From assembly GCA_036897485.1 (NCBI GenBank), contig JAYMTF010001734.1:1-21601 (forward strand): a stretch of 21,601 bases of DNA. The letters run 5' to 3'. This document shows, in pieces, positions 20,951 to 21,601 of the stretch (position 1 is its first letter; the number at the start of each line of letters is the position of its first letter). This DNA is from Pelargonium nanum (lineage: Eukaryota > Streptophyta > Magnoliopsida > Geraniales > Geraniaceae). Under the pieces are notes generated by a model, which was not told the origin of the DNA, did no database searches, and was given only the letters and a program-made list of their open reading frames with translations. The translations under genes and the position numbers were made by a program.

Positions 20951-21360
20951 AGATTTTGAATGAAAGTGGCAGCAATTTAGGTATGTAAAGTAGAGAGCAG
21001 AATGTCTTTTGTTTGCAGGTGTTTTGGGTATTCATTTTCTGCATATGATGATGATGTTTGTGTATCCTATGAATCCACCAATGTACAAAAAAAGGTTAAT
21101 GAGCATTTGTACATGCATATTTGTACAATCTTGGAACATGCAAGTACTCAGTGTCATTTCTTTTCAAAAACCAAATCAGACTTGTTTATTAGTTGATCCA
21201 GACATCCAATAGGTTCAATTTTTTTGGGTATTTGATGGTCCTCACTTGAGGATTGGGTTAGATTTCAATCAGAGTAATGATTCAGTCACCATACCATTGT
21301 ATTTACTGCAATGAGTCTACGTCAATAAGTTTTTTATTTAGGCTAAAGCGTCAATAAAGT
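20951..21360 (+). other. Probable 3' UTR of gene 3
   Basis: Non-coding after the TAG. AATAAA at 21353-21358 is a candidate polyadenylation signal about 400 bases downstream; an earlier plant-type signal could be used instead. The open frames here have no coding character. Confidence 0.35.
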
Positions 21361-21601
21361 TATGAGACTTAATTTTTTTTGAATGTGATTACTAATTTGG
21401 TCACTTTAAAGTTTCTTGAGTACTAAAATGATGCTTATCTTTAATTTTTAATGCACACTTTTCTTTTTTCATAATTTTTTCAAGTTAATTGATGAATATT
21501 CAAATTTATTTTTCTAATAAGTGAAAGTAAACTTTCTCTTCCAAGAGCGGCGGTAGGGCTTTCGAATCAGAGCGGTTTGTCTCTCGTATGAGAGTAATAC
21601 C
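21361..21601. other. AT-rich intergenic end of the window
   Basis: T-rich sequence with no gene seen. Words such as ACTAATTTGGTCACTTTAAA around 21390-21410 resemble decayed transposon DNA. The last 60 bases become more GC-balanced (GAGCGGCGG), possibly the start of another unit beyond the window. Confidence 0.35.

Noticed and set aside
20554-20988. 144-codon plus-strand frame overlapping the last exon of gene 3
   Set aside because: It is another frame of exon 8 (20672-20950), whose proper frame carries the DFFIGALGSTW block and continues the family sequence.
21540-21601. Possible tRNA or structured RNA at the right edge
   Set aside because: The sequence is more GC-balanced, but no acceptor stem, anticodon arm or intact box A/B could be made to fit.
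1-21601. CRISPR arrays, bacterial operons, organelle or viral insertions
   Set aside because: All repeats are short local tandem or transposon-like units, genes are intron-bearing plant nuclear genes, and nothing resembles organelle or viral coding sequence.

Overview
The window looks like nuclear DNA from a flowering plant, most likely a eudicot. The genes are split by AT-rich, T-rich GT-AG introns, promoters carry GA/GT microsatellites and plant promoter words, intergenic DNA is AT-rich with decayed repeats, and all three proteins belong to land-plant gene families. The species cannot be named from the sequence alone.

There are three protein-coding genes, all on the + strand and all complete. 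(1) At about 850-6900 lies a MYB-CC (GARP) transcription factor of the PHR1/PHL phosphate-starvation group. It has seven coding exons (2610-6438, 432 aa) behind a probable 1.4 kb leader intron. (2) At about 7340-13230 lies PEX12, a RING peroxin of the peroxisomal ubiquitin ligase/export complex. It has ten coding exons (7446-12963, 394 aa). (3) At about 15100-21360 lies a type II membrane glycosyltransferase resembling alpha-1,6-fucosyltransferases (GT23/O-fucosyltransferase fold). It has eight coding exons (16280-20950, 583 aa), and one intron is of the GC-AG class. Every exon chain was built from visible splice sites, and each adds up to an uninterrupted frame.

Between and around the genes: positions 1-300 are richer in G and C, carry a telo-box, and may be the 5' end of a divergent minus-strand gene that leaves the window. 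Positions 438-537 hold a three-unit AT minisatellite. The 13.2-15.0 kb gap holds diverged direct repeats and a probable minus-strand SINE with an 8-bp target duplication; a neighbouring repeat copy serves as its unoccupied site. At 15028-15068 three TGGGCC (site II/TCP) elements sit upstream of gene 3. Its leader (15911-16318) is a four-copy degenerate tandem repeat that includes the start codon, so upstream decoy starts exist.

The three genes do not form a pathway: phosphate signalling, peroxisome biogenesis and a Golgi-type glycosyltransferase are simply neighbours. I found no unknown biological system. The points most worth a second look are the duplicated start-codon leader and the GC-AG intron in gene 3, the SINE with its internal empty-site copy, and an exact 33-bp duplication just before a splice acceptor in the MYB-CC gene.
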